Below are positions 25,291 to 35,300 of a stretch of 35,947 bases of DNA, piece by piece (within the stretch, counting starts at the first letter, position 1; every line of letters begins with the position of its first letter). Location of the stretch: contig CALHCI010000161.1 of the NCBI GenBank assembly GCA_937931165.1, positions 1-35,947 of the forward strand. The letters are read 5' to 3'. A program made the translations under genes and the position numbers. The notes under the pieces were generated by a model. That model had not been told where the DNA came from. It searched no databases and saw only the letters and a list, made by a program, of their open reading frames with translations. Source of the stretch: an uncultured Granulosicoccaceae bacterium (GTDB lineage: Bacteria > Pseudomonadota > Gammaproteobacteria > Granulosicoccales > Granulosicoccaceae).

Positions 25291-26859
25291 ATGAAACGGA
25301 AAATCAACGGAGCATCGTGTGCAGTCCTGCTACTTGTTTTTGTGCTCTGCAGCAACCCGGTAACAAGGCTACTTGCCTCTGTGGGCCCCACCACTATCGT
25401 GGTTGTTGATCTGGGGATTTCAGAACCTTCAATAGCGCGTGCTACGGCTCTGATGAAAGACCTGGCAAGCGCCGCACCGGTCGAGACATCCATTGGCATG
25501 GTAGCTTCCAGTGATATAGTCATCGGCGTTATTGAGCCAGTGGAGTCAGGTGATTTTCTGGTTCAGCTGGAAGCACAAAAACCGCTACTTGAACACAGTG
25601 ACAAACAGGCATTTCCAGTTGCTGTAGAACGGGCACTGGATATGTTTGACGAAAACGGAGGTTCACTGGCTCTCATTACCAATGGCAACATTGACACAGC
25701 CAACGCTGAATATGACCAACAGTTTCATGACTGGTTTGAACTGCAAAAAGAAATGGCAGCACTGGGTAACGTTAAATTACTCGCACTGTCACCGGAGACT
25801 CCAACGGATTGGTTTATTAGGCATTTCAACGGAGAATCTGTGCTCGAAATGCCGGCAATAGACACGTCCCCCGTAGCGGTAATTGCAGACATTCTGGGAG
25901 TTGAAGCTGCAATACTCGCAAAAACCGATCTCTCCCCTGCGAATACAGAAACAGTGCTTTCAGACACGGATACACCATCGAAAGCGAGCACTGCAGACAG
26001 CACTGACAATAATACGCCTGGCACCGATACAACTGTTGCATTAGAGGTTACTCAATCACAGCCGAACATAGCGGATACTGAAACCACTGTATTGTCCGTG
26101 CAATCAGACTCTGACGGAGGTCAATCCGGCGCTGGTACCGCAGCAACAGTCAACGACATAATTACCGAGCCCAAAGCGGCCATTACAAACATTACAGTGA
26201 GTGATGCAAACGAACCACTGACCATCGCATCAAACAATACAACACTGAACGATGAGGCACTATCGGATAATTCAGGCAGCTCACTAACCAACAATACCTT
26301 ACCCAAAGCAGACGATCAGGTGACCGCACTGACAACGCCACAGGGAAAGGCAGATCCGGCAACTACACCGAAACAGACAGCCAATACGCAGAGTGCCGAT
26401 GCACAAGTAATAGACCCACCTGCTGTTAACAGCGGCACTAAAATAAACGATATAAAAACGGCGTCAAGTAATATTGACCGCCTGGCGTGGTCAGCTGCTG
26501 CTGGTGTCTTAGCCGGCCTGCTGTTATTACTATTGGCAATTAGATTGTTGCGTCGAAAAGGAACAGTTGGAATAACACAAACAGCAACCACTGAACACCC
26601 GTTGCAGAAAACTAAAGCACATCAGCAAGTACAAAACGATGCAACTGTCGCTCGGCCCTTACTACCACCCGAAGATGACAACACGTTTTCGTCTACCGCG
26701 TTGCACTCACTGATTGACAACGAAAATGAAAAGGCACTGGTCAATGATGCGCCGGAGGACGCTACGCGTCCCCACGCTATCAGGGCTGATACGAGCGATG
26801 CGACTGACGAGTTTGATGTGATAGACAAGTCGATTGACAGTAAGCGCAAAACAGACTGA
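25291..26859 (+). CDS. vWA-like membrane protein
   Basis: A 522-residue protein with an N-terminal signal or anchor (about 8-28), a von Willebrand A-like domain (about 34-190), a Thr/Asn/Ser-rich linker (about 215-390), one membrane helix (about 398-419) and a 100-residue hydrophilic cytoplasmic tail rich in acidic residues. The vWA pattern is readable in TIVVVDLGIS and SLALITNG, but the metal-site DxSxS is reduced to D-L-G-I-S, so metal binding is doubtful. The topology, with the vWA domain outside and the tail inside, suits a sensor or scaffold. AAAGGA precedes the ATG. It is the first gene on the plus-strand side of the island. Confidence 0.65.
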   Translation: MKRKINGASCAVLLLVFVLCSNPVTRLLASVGPTTIVVVDLGISEPSIARATALMKDLASAAPVETSIGMVASSDIVIGVIEPVESGDFLVQLEAQKPLLEHSDKQAFPVAVERALDMFDENGGSLALITNGNIDTANAEYDQQFHDWFELQKEMAALGNVKLLALSPETPTDWFIRHFNGESVLEMPAIDTSPVAVIADILGVEAAILAKTDLSPANTETVLSDTDTPSKASTADSTDNNTPGTDTTVALEVTQSQPNIADTETTVLSVQSDSDGGQSGAGTAATVNDIITEPKAAITNITVSDANEPLTIASNNTTLNDEALSDNSGSSLTNNTLPKADDQVTALTTPQGKADPATTPKQTANTQSADAQVIDPPAVNSGTKINDIKTASSNIDRLAWSAAAGVLAGLLLLLLAIRLLRRKGTVGITQTATTEHPLQKTKAHQQVQNDATVARPLLPPEDDNTFSSTALHSLIDNENEKALVNDAPEDATRPHAIRADTSDATDEFDVIDKSIDSKRKTD

Positions 26860-27022
26860 ATCCACCAGCCTAAGGTGCAGCAATCAGGATACTAAAAACT
26901 ATTTTTGTGTGTCTTTAATGGATACTTAAATAGAGAAACAAGCTGACCTCAATGCAGAGCTAAACTCCCATGAAAACTCTATCTAATTGTTTTCATTAGT
27001 TTTTTACATTTTTTAAAAACCC

Positions 27023-27051
27023 TGGCACGTATCTTTCCAGTATTTACGTGC
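27023..27051 (+). promoter_or_regulatory. Candidate sigma-54-like promoter with overlapping inverted repeat
   Basis: TGGCAC at 27023-27028, then 5 nt, then TTTC. This matches the -24 element of a sigma-54 promoter exactly and misses one base of the -12 element (TTGC). A 7-bp inverted repeat GCACGTA/TACGTGC (27025-27031 / 27045-27051) overlaps it. The start of the small peptide gene is 53 nt downstream. The rest of the gap 26860-27022 is AT-rich with no gene I can see. Confidence 0.35.
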
Positions 27052-27103
27052 AGCGACAAGCTGCAAATGACCAGATTTCACCTACATAAAGGACTAAGCA
27101 ATC

Positions 27104-27271
27104 ATGAAAATTGAAGATCTCAGCCACAATGCAAGCCTGGACAGAACGGCAATGGATGATGTCTCGGGCGGCATGAAATTCACCTGGAGACGAGTAAAAA
27201 AAATCAGGTACGTATTCGGTGTGAAGGTGGTCTGCTACGTTTGGAAACTGACACCCGTTTACTGCAACTAA
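27104..27271 (+). CDS. Double-glycine-leader cationic peptide precursor (bacteriocin/microcin-like)
   Basis: A 55-codon gene with AAAGGA at 27088-27093 upstream. The 23-residue acidic leader ends LDRTAMDDVSGG; counting back from the Gly-Gly, hydrophobic residues stand at -12 (Leu), -7 (Met) and -4 (Val), as in leaders cut by C39 peptidases. The 32-residue core starts at Met24 and carries five Lys and three Arg with no acidic residue (about +8), seven aromatic residues, and two Cys (44 and 54) able to form a disulfide ring. Downstream within 8 kb stand a C39 ABC exporter, an HlyD adaptor and an outer-membrane factor, the full export route. No modification enzyme or obvious immunity gene is adjacent. 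A signalling peptide instead of a toxin is possible. Confidence 0.8.
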   Translation: MKIEDLSHNASLDRTAMDDVSGGMKFTWRRVKKIRYVFGVKVVCYVWKLTPVYCN

Positions 27272-27295
27272 CCAACATACCCCGGTAACAGTGAC

Positions 27296-27335
27296 CAGGA
27301 TTGCCACTAACAGCAAACCAGGCTCAGGATTGCCA
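27296..27335. repeat. Direct repeat CAGGATTGCCA after the peptide gene
   Basis: Two identical 11-bp copies (27296-27306 and 27325-27335) lie in the 194-bp gap between the peptide gene and the outer-membrane factor gene. Spacing is 29 bp, close to three helical turns, so a regulator site is possible. No terminator hairpin with a U-run is visible, so read-through into the exporter operon is likely. Confidence 0.4.
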
Positions 27336-27465
27336 ATACCGGAATTGATAATGGATTCGAACGGCAAGTTGAGGTAGTTTGCCTTTGAGTATTGGTCACG
27401 AAAAGTAGAAGCGGAGTTTTACTGGTGAGCAACGACAGGGACTTTATTTTCAGGGATAGAATGCT

Positions 27466-28875
27466 GTGGAGTTAATTCCAGACCATAAATTTTTTTCCGG
27501 AGTGTTGATCGCAGCCCTGGTGACTACAGGCTGCGCTTCAAAGACGGTAAAGGAGTATGAGCGGCCGGAAACGCCGGAAAAAGCAGCGTTTGCAGCCGCC
27601 CCTGAATCGAGCGTGAATGCGCTGGAGGTAATTCGACCGGAGTGGTGGCAGGGTTTTAATGACCAAAAACTCAGCGAGCTTATAAAACTCGCTACCGACA
27701 ATAACCTTGATCTTGCAAACCTCCTGTTGGATATCGAAAAAGCCGGTATCACCCTGCAGGGTGCAAAGGTCGACCCGTTCCTGCCCAGCCAATCCATTAG
27801 CTTAGGGCAAAATGACTCTAACGATTCAAACAACCCAAGTTCAAAAAATGCCTCCTTGAACTTTGGGTGGGAATTCGACTTTATTGGCGGATTGCAAAAA
27901 CAAAAAACAGGAGTAAAGGCAAGCTACGCACGATTTCTTGGTGCAGAAGCTAACAAAAGAGCATTTTTTCTCACGCTGGTGAGTAACATTGGTAACCGTT
28001 ACTTTCAATTACTGTCTCTCGATGACAGCCTCGCTCTATTAAGCTCGGAGATTGAAAATCTTCGAAAGATAATCAGTGTTGAGGAATTGAAATTTAAAGA
28101 AGGGTTACTGGCAGAATCTGCAGTGAATCAACGCAGGATTCAACTCAGTGATGTCGAGAACAGAAAGATCACTTTACAACAGCAGCGAGATACGGAAGAA
28201 CTTGAGCTCACTTTGCTATTGGGAATGGTGCCAGGTGAATACCCCATAGAAAAAGGCCCTACTGTCTACCAAATAAAGCCGATTGAAATACCCGCTACTG
28301 CACCGGCATACATTATTGAGAACCGCCCGGACATCATTGCCGCAGAACAAGCTTTGCTGGCTGCACATGAGCAGGTTAACCTGGCCAGACTTGATCGATT
28401 ACCCTCATTAACATTGAGTCTTTCAGTGACACAAAACCTGCGCCAAAGTATGGCGGCTATGTTGTCGACTCTCACCAGAAGCCTGGCGGCAAACTTGACA
28501 ATAATCCCTTTTGATTCACGTAAAAAACGTGCACTTGAAAGCCGCACTATTGAGCAAAAGCAAGCCGCTAATACCTACCGGCAAACGATTTTACGGGCAT
28601 TTAAAGAGGTGGAACAAGCACTGCTGCTATACGACAGCCTGCAAAGACAGGATGTAACACTAAGACAAAAACACATGTTTCTTGAAAAGGCACTCGACAC
28701 GACAAATACAAGGTTAAATGCTGGACTGGTATCCCGCTTTGAAGTTATCGAAACGGAAAACCGTCTACTCGCAGCAAAGCAGGCACTGTATCAAAATCAC
28801 TTGCAAATTCTCAACGCCTCAATCGGAATCTATAAAGCATTCGGGGGCGGCTGGAGCTCCAAAGTGTCGAGTTAG
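27466..28875 (+). CDS. TolC/NodT-type outer-membrane factor lipoprotein
   Basis: A 469-residue outer-membrane channel of the OprM/CusC/NodT kind. The signal ends in a lipobox with Cys23 (LVTTGC). Two tandem repeats of barrel strands and long helices follow, with typical motifs DNNLDLANLLLDIEKA near the start of the first repeat and IENRPDIIAAEQAL near the start of the second. Three copies would form the outer-membrane exit duct. GTG start at 27466, preceded by AGGGA. It is the first gene of a tight four-gene operon; the next gene follows after 3 nt. Confidence 0.85.
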   Translation: MELIPDHKFFSGVLIAALVTTGCASKTVKEYERPETPEKAAFAAAPESSVNALEVIRPEWWQGFNDQKLSELIKLATDNNLDLANLLLDIEKAGITLQGAKVDPFLPSQSISLGQNDSNDSNNPSSKNASLNFGWEFDFIGGLQKQKTGVKASYARFLGAEANKRAFFLTLVSNIGNRYFQLLSLDDSLALLSSEIENLRKIISVEELKFKEGLLAESAVNQRRIQLSDVENRKITLQQQRDTEELELTLLLGMVPGEYPIEKGPTVYQIKPIEIPATAPAYIIENRPDIIAAEQALLAAHEQVNLARLDRLPSLTLSLSVTQNLRQSMAAMLSTLTRSLAANLTIIPFDSRKKRALESRTIEQKQAANTYRQTILRAFKEVEQALLLYDSLQRQDVTLRQKHMFLEKALDTTNTRLNAGLVSRFEVIETENRLLAAKQALYQNHLQILNASIGIYKAFGGGWSSKVSS

Positions 28876-28878
28876 ACT

Positions 28879-30909
28879 GTGCTATCAATTAACAATAAGA
28901 AAAACGCAATAAAGTTAATCCTGACACCGACAGACCAACACAGCGGTCTTCAGCCCATTGCTGTAACTACACCGGTATTCGAGATTGGCAAAAATGCACC
29001 CTTTATCAGCCAGTATTCCGATTCTCATGCAGAAGAAGTCAGCTGCCTCTCCCGAAGGCACGCTGCCATTCACTTTGAAAAAAACCAATATGTGCTTCAT
29101 GACCACGGCAGTACCAACGGTACGTTAAAAAACGATGCCATAGTCACCCAGGATAATCCTGCCCCTCTGCAAGATGGCGACACAGTTATCTTTGGCAATC
29201 GACTGTTCAGTTACCGGATAAAACTCGAAGCACCGGTAAAGCAAAAACAAACGAAGAAAAGGAAAGTACCGCCACCCCCACAATGTCCAGACCCCGGGCC
29301 GGCTACCGCCTACATTGGCAAAAGTTCTGTCGATGACATCATTGAAAAAATTATTAGCGATGAATCCGGCTCTTCACTGGAAATAGAAGATCTTGATAAA
29401 AAAAGCACAGAGAAAATTACCGAATCTCCAATCAAAAGGTTCGCATTGCCGCTGTTAGGCGGATTTGCGCTTCTTTTGATCGGAATCAGCCTACTGTCGT
29501 TTCTTTACTTCAGCAGAAACAGTGAAACCAATCTTATCGAAACAATGCTGGCGGACCGACAATACGATGCCGCGTTACAACTATCTACCCAGAACCTTCT
29601 CACGATACCATCCGGCTCGTCGATGGTTACCCGATTCGAAAACTATGCACAGGAGGCATTTATCGGCCTGGTAACTTCACCGTGGCTGGAACTGGTAAAC
29701 GATAATGATTTTACAACCGCAAGAGCTCAGCCTCAGCAGGCACTAACCCAAAGACAGCAGACTGGCGCTCCACACCTGACCACCATTAGCAACCTGTTGA
29801 CGTGGATAGCTAATCTGTTTCACGAACAGCAGCAGGGTGTTAGCGCATCTGTTTATCAATCAAATACCAGCGTCATGGAAATTGTGCGTCAGTGGCAGCA
29901 GAACAAAGAAGCCTATCTGGCAATGATGCGCCGAATTGAAACCCGCAACCCGCAGTTTGAACCAATACATCGCAAAGTAGTTAGCACACTCAGGGAATTA
30001 CAGGTTCAGCTGGACCAGGTCCGCCACAGCCGGCAAAATATTTTCGACACCGCAACAAAATATCTAAATCAGCCTGACACAGCACTACTCACTGCGCTGC
30101 AGAAAATCGCTAGTGACAATCCCGAACTACGCGAAACCAGCCGGCTAAATACAGAACTGGAGCGTTATGCTGCCACATTCAATGATGACAGGAGAGGCTG
30201 CTTTGGGCTGGCACTGGCTTTCAGTGGCAGTTCATTTGAACATCCGTTGATTCTGAATAAGCTCGAAACTCTACAAAACCGCGTGTTTGATTCACCGGAA
30301 GATCTCACCCAGACTCAGCGCGCACTCATTGAATGGCGACAAGGCGAATTTACTAACGCGCGCGACCTGCTATTGACCGCACGATGCAACCCGATTGATG
30401 GTCGTGATCCTGCAGCCGAGATAGATCGGATGAGTTCTATAGTTACTTTGCTTGAACAAGATAGCGACGAGAGCATGCTGGGCGCATACCAGCTATTTGA
30501 TGAACAGTACGACACCTATTACCTGGAACGACACCGCGATCGAATAGCCAACACACGACAAAAAGCGCTGACTGCTGCGCAGACCCTGGCAGCCGATGCT
30601 ATTGGAGCGTTTTCAACATATCAGGCCAATGGAGGTATTAGCGCATCCATGCGGATATCCACGCAATTAACAGACAGCTTTCAATCACAGGCATCAGCAC
30701 TTACCAATGCGTTACAGGCAGGCATCAGTGCTGAAAACATAGCGCGGGTAATTAACGTTGATCTGCAGTCGGAGCAAATCAATGCGTTTAGCGCTATACG
30801 AGACGAGGCTGACAACCAGATCGGATTCCTCGAGGAACTCCGCGGCAGCTTTTCTGACCGCGCGTTACTTGATCAAAAAATAGCTCTGCTAAAAGTGCGC
30901 AACGAGTAG
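28879..30909 (+). CDS. Membrane-anchored FHA-domain protein encoded in the exporter operon
   Basis: A 676-residue protein. An N-terminal FHA domain (about 11-113) keeps the phosphothreonine-binding Ser58 and His61 (SRRH) and Asn80 (DHGSTNGT); the first motif is GK (37-38) where GR is usual. A basic Pro-rich linker follows, then one membrane helix at about 189-211, and about 460 residues of mostly helical sequence on the periplasmic side without a recognised family. FHA domains bind phosphothreonine peptides, so the cytoplasmic end can read Ser/Thr kinase signals. Start is GTG, 3 nt after the outer-membrane factor's stop and 4 nt before the adaptor's start, so it is co-translated with the exporter. 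Confidence 0.85.
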   Translation: MLSINNKKNAIKLILTPTDQHSGLQPIAVTTPVFEIGKNAPFISQYSDSHAEEVSCLSRRHAAIHFEKNQYVLHDHGSTNGTLKNDAIVTQDNPAPLQDGDTVIFGNRLFSYRIKLEAPVKQKQTKKRKVPPPPQCPDPGPATAYIGKSSVDDIIEKIISDESGSSLEIEDLDKKSTEKITESPIKRFALPLLGGFALLLIGISLLSFLYFSRNSETNLIETMLADRQYDAALQLSTQNLLTIPSGSSMVTRFENYAQEAFIGLVTSPWLELVNDNDFTTARAQPQQALTQRQQTGAPHLTTISNLLTWIANLFHEQQQGVSASVYQSNTSVMEIVRQWQQNKEAYLAMMRRIETRNPQFEPIHRKVVSTLRELQVQLDQVRHSRQNIFDTATKYLNQPDTALLTALQKIASDNPELRETSRLNTELERYAATFNDDRRGCFGLALAFSGSSFEHPLILNKLETLQNRVFDSPEDLTQTQRALIEWRQGEFTNARDLLLTARCNPIDGRDPAAEIDRMSSIVTLLEQDSDESMLGAYQLFDEQYDTYYLERHRDRIANTRQKALTAAQTLAADAIGAFSTYQANGGISASMRISTQLTDSFQSQASALTNALQAGISAENIARVINVDLQSEQINAFSAIRDEADNQIGFLEELRGSFSDRALLDQKIALLKVRNE

Positions 30910-30913
30910 GATA

Positions 30914-32281
30914 ATGGACAAGAACTTACTGGAGGAAATACAGGCTCACCGATACAGCGACTTTGAAGTGCTCAATGGTGAACCTGCACGCTTCGCACGT
31001 TACTCTGTATATTTGATGATGTTGATGCTCTCGGCACTGCTGGTCTGGTCAGTACTAGCCAAGGCTCCAGTGGTGGTCAAGGCTAATGGCACACTAAAAC
31101 CGAAAAGTGATATTAAACGAATCTACACTCCAGTCGGGGGATATGTCAGTGAAATTCTGCTGTCAGTCGGGCAACCGGTAAAGGCCAACGATATTGTGAT
31201 GCGCATTAGATCAAACGATGTGTTTGAGCGCAGCAAGAACTATGAACAGGCACGGCTCAAATATGAGAGCACGTTACAGCGCAGAGAACGCAATCGCGAA
31301 GAAAGACCGACACTGCTGTCACAAATTGAACGGACAGAAAAGAGCATTGCCGATATTGATGAAGAACTCCAGCGCCAGCAACGTGATCGAAAATTTCGCC
31401 TGAGCCAGATACAACAACTACGACTTGATAGAATTAATGAAAACATAAAGAGTACCGCCCAGGCGAAGAGCAAAGCACTGGAAACATTCAGGAGTCTTGA
31501 GCGATTATTTAAGGAAGGTGCTGTTTCAGAGCGTGAACTCAACGAAGGACGCTCGCAGTATAACCAGCGCAAACAACAACACGACACAGCCAAAAATTCA
31601 CTACTAGAATACGAATTAAACCTTTCATCCGAGTCACGACAGGAACGCGAAGCGTTACGAAGTCTTGGTGATCGGCTCGACGTAAAAAACCGTGAGCGCG
31701 ACGAACTCTACGCCAAACAACGCGAAATGGACCGGGTTGATCGCAATATCGAGTCAGAGATCAGACTGGCGAAACTCGAATTAGACGTAGCAGCTCAAAT
31801 CTCATTTGATGATATCGACAGTAATGGACTGCTACTTATACGCTCGCCAATAGATGGCGTGATTTCAAGCAATAGCGTGACCCAGTCCGGCCAGCTGGTC
31901 GATGCAACACGCCACCTGGCAGAAGTAGCTCCGGTGGACAGTGAAAAAGTTTTATCGGTACTCATTCCCGAGAAAGACCGATTGTTTTTGCGTGAAGGTA
32001 TGTCTGTTCGTGTGAAATTTAATGCCATGGACTATCGCCGGTTTGGCGTCGCAGATGGATTACTACGATATATCTCCCCCATCACCCAGAGACCCGCGCA
32101 GGGCAATTCCAACAACACACCCACCTATAGTGGCGTCGTTGAAATTCAGCGCGAAGGCCTAACACTTGGCGAGAACTTCTATGCGTTGCAGTACGGCATG
32201 CAAGCCACTGCCGAAGTCATTGTTCGGAACCGAAGAGTGATCGATATTGCGCTGGACCCGTTAAGGAAAGTTGTGTATTAA
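30914..32281 (+). CDS. HlyD-type membrane fusion (adaptor) protein
   Basis: A 455-residue periplasmic adaptor with one N-terminal membrane helix (31-49). The lipoyl half-motif (about 64-98, PVGGYVSEILLSVGQPVKAN) and its partner half (about 306-340, IRSPIDGVISSNSVTQSGQL) flank a long coiled coil (about 103-300), followed by a beta-barrel domain. It links the ABC exporter in the inner membrane to the outer-membrane factor and sits between their genes. Length and order match type I secretion adaptors. ATG 4 nt after the FHA gene. Confidence 0.9.
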   Translation: MDKNLLEEIQAHRYSDFEVLNGEPARFARYSVYLMMLMLSALLVWSVLAKAPVVVKANGTLKPKSDIKRIYTPVGGYVSEILLSVGQPVKANDIVMRIRSNDVFERSKNYEQARLKYESTLQRRERNREERPTLLSQIERTEKSIADIDEELQRQQRDRKFRLSQIQQLRLDRINENIKSTAQAKSKALETFRSLERLFKEGAVSERELNEGRSQYNQRKQQHDTAKNSLLEYELNLSSESRQEREALRSLGDRLDVKNRERDELYAKQREMDRVDRNIESEIRLAKLELDVAAQISFDDIDSNGLLLIRSPIDGVISSNSVTQSGQLVDATRHLAEVAPVDSEKVLSVLIPEKDRLFLREGMSVRVKFNAMDYRRFGVADGLLRYISPITQRPAQGNSNNTPTYSGVVEIQREGLTLGENFYALQYGMQATAEVIVRNRRVIDIALDPLRKVVY

Positions 32282-32334
32282 AAAGCCGGCAGCGGCAAGG
32301 AGCCATTCTGTGCAATTTGAAGGACTAGCACGCC

Positions 32335-35300
32335 ATGTCTGATCTAAAGCTACTACAGAATAACCCGCTGTTTTCGGGGTTTTCTGACGACGAGCTCACT
32401 TGGCTGCTTGAAGCCGGTGAGACAAGGCAGTTCGGCTTCGGTGACATACTTTGCACAGCCGGAGAGAAACCCGGCGGGCTTATTTTTGTCATGGAGGGGG
32501 CAGTTCGCCTTTTTCGTGGCCTTGCAGGTGGCGGGGAAATAAACCTCGGGGTTAAGAAGAAAGGAGAGTGCCTTGCAGAGTTTGGCGCTATTGCCAATGT
32601 CACTATTGACTATTCTGCACGTTCTTCCGGCAAAACCAGAGTCCTGCTGATAGACCGCAACTCAATCAATACACTGTTTGCACAAAGCGTAGATGCACAG
32701 CGAACCGAGACATTTAAAAAGAGTGTACTGCTCGCTGCTATGGGTGGTCTGGTTGCCACTATGTTTGGCTTTAAACCCGGCGTCTCGGATATCAACACAG
32801 GTCTGGTTCAGTCAATAGGTGTTAAGTCAGTGAAAGCTGGCGAACATATTGTGCATCAGGGTGATGCTGCTGACCGGAGGCTCTATGTGGTTCGCAAAGG
32901 CCGTGTCTTATTACAACTTGAGAACGCCACTGAGACACCGGTAAATATTTCAAAGGTTGGAGAGGGAGAAACGTTCGGCGAACACAGCTGCATTAATAAA
33001 TCCCCCCAGCCTGCCAGCGCAATTGCTGAAACTGATGTTGTCCTGCTGATTATCCCTCACCGTACTGTTGGTGAAATTATCCACCTGAACCTTGATCTGC
33101 GTGAGGTACTCGATCAGCGGGCACAGCGATTGATTAAAGATATCAGCCTGCAAAAAGATCTCATTGAACAAGGCAAAAAAAGCAAAGGCAGTCTGTTTCT
33201 TGGCGGTAAATCTATTGCCGGTCAACGTGTTCTCAAACGTTTCAGCCTGATTGAGCAGGCAGAACAAATGGATTGTGGTGCGACCTGCCTTGCAATGATC
33301 TGCAAACACTACGGGCTGTCAATCAGCCGTGGCAAGCTGCGAGAGATGGTTAACACCACCCTCGAAGGTGCAACACTTGACAGCCTTGCAAAGGTTGGAG
33401 AAAGCCTGGGATTCAACGTACAGGGCGTGCGCTGCTCTTTTGATGTGTTAAGTGATTTTGAGCTGCCGTTTATTGCTCACTGGGAGGGCTATCACTACGT
33501 TGTTGTTCATGGAATATCCAAGAATCGGGTGTGGGTTGCGGACCCTTCACTGGGTTTTGTTGAATACACACGGGAGGAATTTGAAAAAGGCTGGGAAGGG
33601 ATTTGCCTTCAGTTTTCATTTAATGCTGAGCAACTGGAAAAGAAAAAATCAGAGCACAGCACCACCAGCCCCTGGACGCATTTTCTAAAGCTGCTGGTTC
33701 CGCAGCGCAAGACACTGCTCCTGGTATTACTGGTCACGTTTCTAATAGAACTTTTAAGCCTGGTTCCGCCGATGGTGGTACAGCAGATACTTGATACGGT
33801 GCTCGTCTATGAGAGCTCGCAGCTACTGTTCTTTTTAATTGGTGCATTAGTGGCGACACATTTTTTATCTCAGATCACCACATTGCTACGTGCCTACTTT
33901 TTCAATTTTATTATTCGCAAACTCGACTACGCGATGGTGTCCGGTTTCTATCGACACGCATTCGCACTACCACTCAGCTATTTTATTACACGACGTACGG
34001 GCGATATTGTTGCCCGCTTTCAGGAAAACGAGAAAATAAGAAGCTTCCTGACCGACTCAACCATTACGACTATTCTGAACGTGTTAATGCTGTTTATTTA
34101 TCTGGCCGTACTTATCGGCTACAGCATGAAATTAACGCTGCTACTACTGGCGACGGTCGTGCCGCTGGTGGCGCTCACTCTTTTGGTAACGCCTAAGTTC
34201 AAGAAATATTCGCGTGAACAATTCGCCACTGAAACTGAGGCGGAATCACTATTGATCGAGACACTGTCTGGTGCAGAAACAGTTAAGGCGATGGGTATTG
34301 AAAGACCTCAGCGCATGAAATGGGAGCGCAAGTACCTTAAAGCACTTGGGGTTCGTTACCGATCAGCGCAGTTCGAAGCCTATGTGGAGTTTTTTAGCGG
34401 GTTGTTTAACGCAATATCATCCATCATCGTACTGGCTGTCGGGTCGAAGATGGTGATTGACCAGCAATTGTCTATTGGCCAACTCATGGCGTTTAACATG
34501 CTCTCCGGGCAGGTTATGCAGAGAATGATGGAACTGGTTGGCATGTGGGATGAAATTCATGACGCCGGAGTTTCGATGGAGCGGCTGCGAGATGTGCTGG
34601 ATCTGGAGCCGGAACAATCACCACAGGAACTGGAAACACTTATACAGTTGCCTGATATGCAGGGCAGCATTCAGGTAGAGAATGTGGGCTTTCGATACCC
34701 CGGGGACAGTCACGCACCCGCGGTTCTGCACAACGTGAGCTTTAACGTCGAGGCTGGCGAATCGATCGCTATTGTCGGGCAAAGCGGGTCAGGCAAAACC
34801 ACTTTGGCAAAACTGTTGATTGGATTTTTCGAACCGCAAGATGGCGGTACCATTAAAGTTGACGGGTACGATTTACAACGCATAGACATGGGCACCTTAC
34901 GGAAAAAGGTTGGCTATGTGATGCAAAGCAATCTGTTATTTTCGGGTAGTATTGCAGAAAATATTTCGCTTGGGTCTGATACTCAGGATATGGGCCGCAT
35001 TGTGGAAGTGGCTAAACTTGCCGATGCGCATCACTTTATCGACAAACTGCCAAACGGCTATGAACAGGTGGTCGGTGAACGCGGGGTAGGATTATCCGGG
35101 GGACAAGTGCAACGGCTGTGCATCGCCAGGGCACTATACCGTGATCCTCGCATATTGATCTTTGACGAAGCCACTTCGGCGCTGGATACTCAATCAGAGG
35201 GGAATATAGTAAAGAACCTTCAGGAAGTACTACAGGGTCGCACCAGCATCGTCATAGCCCATCGCCTGAGTACTATTAGAAATGCAGATCGGATAATTGT

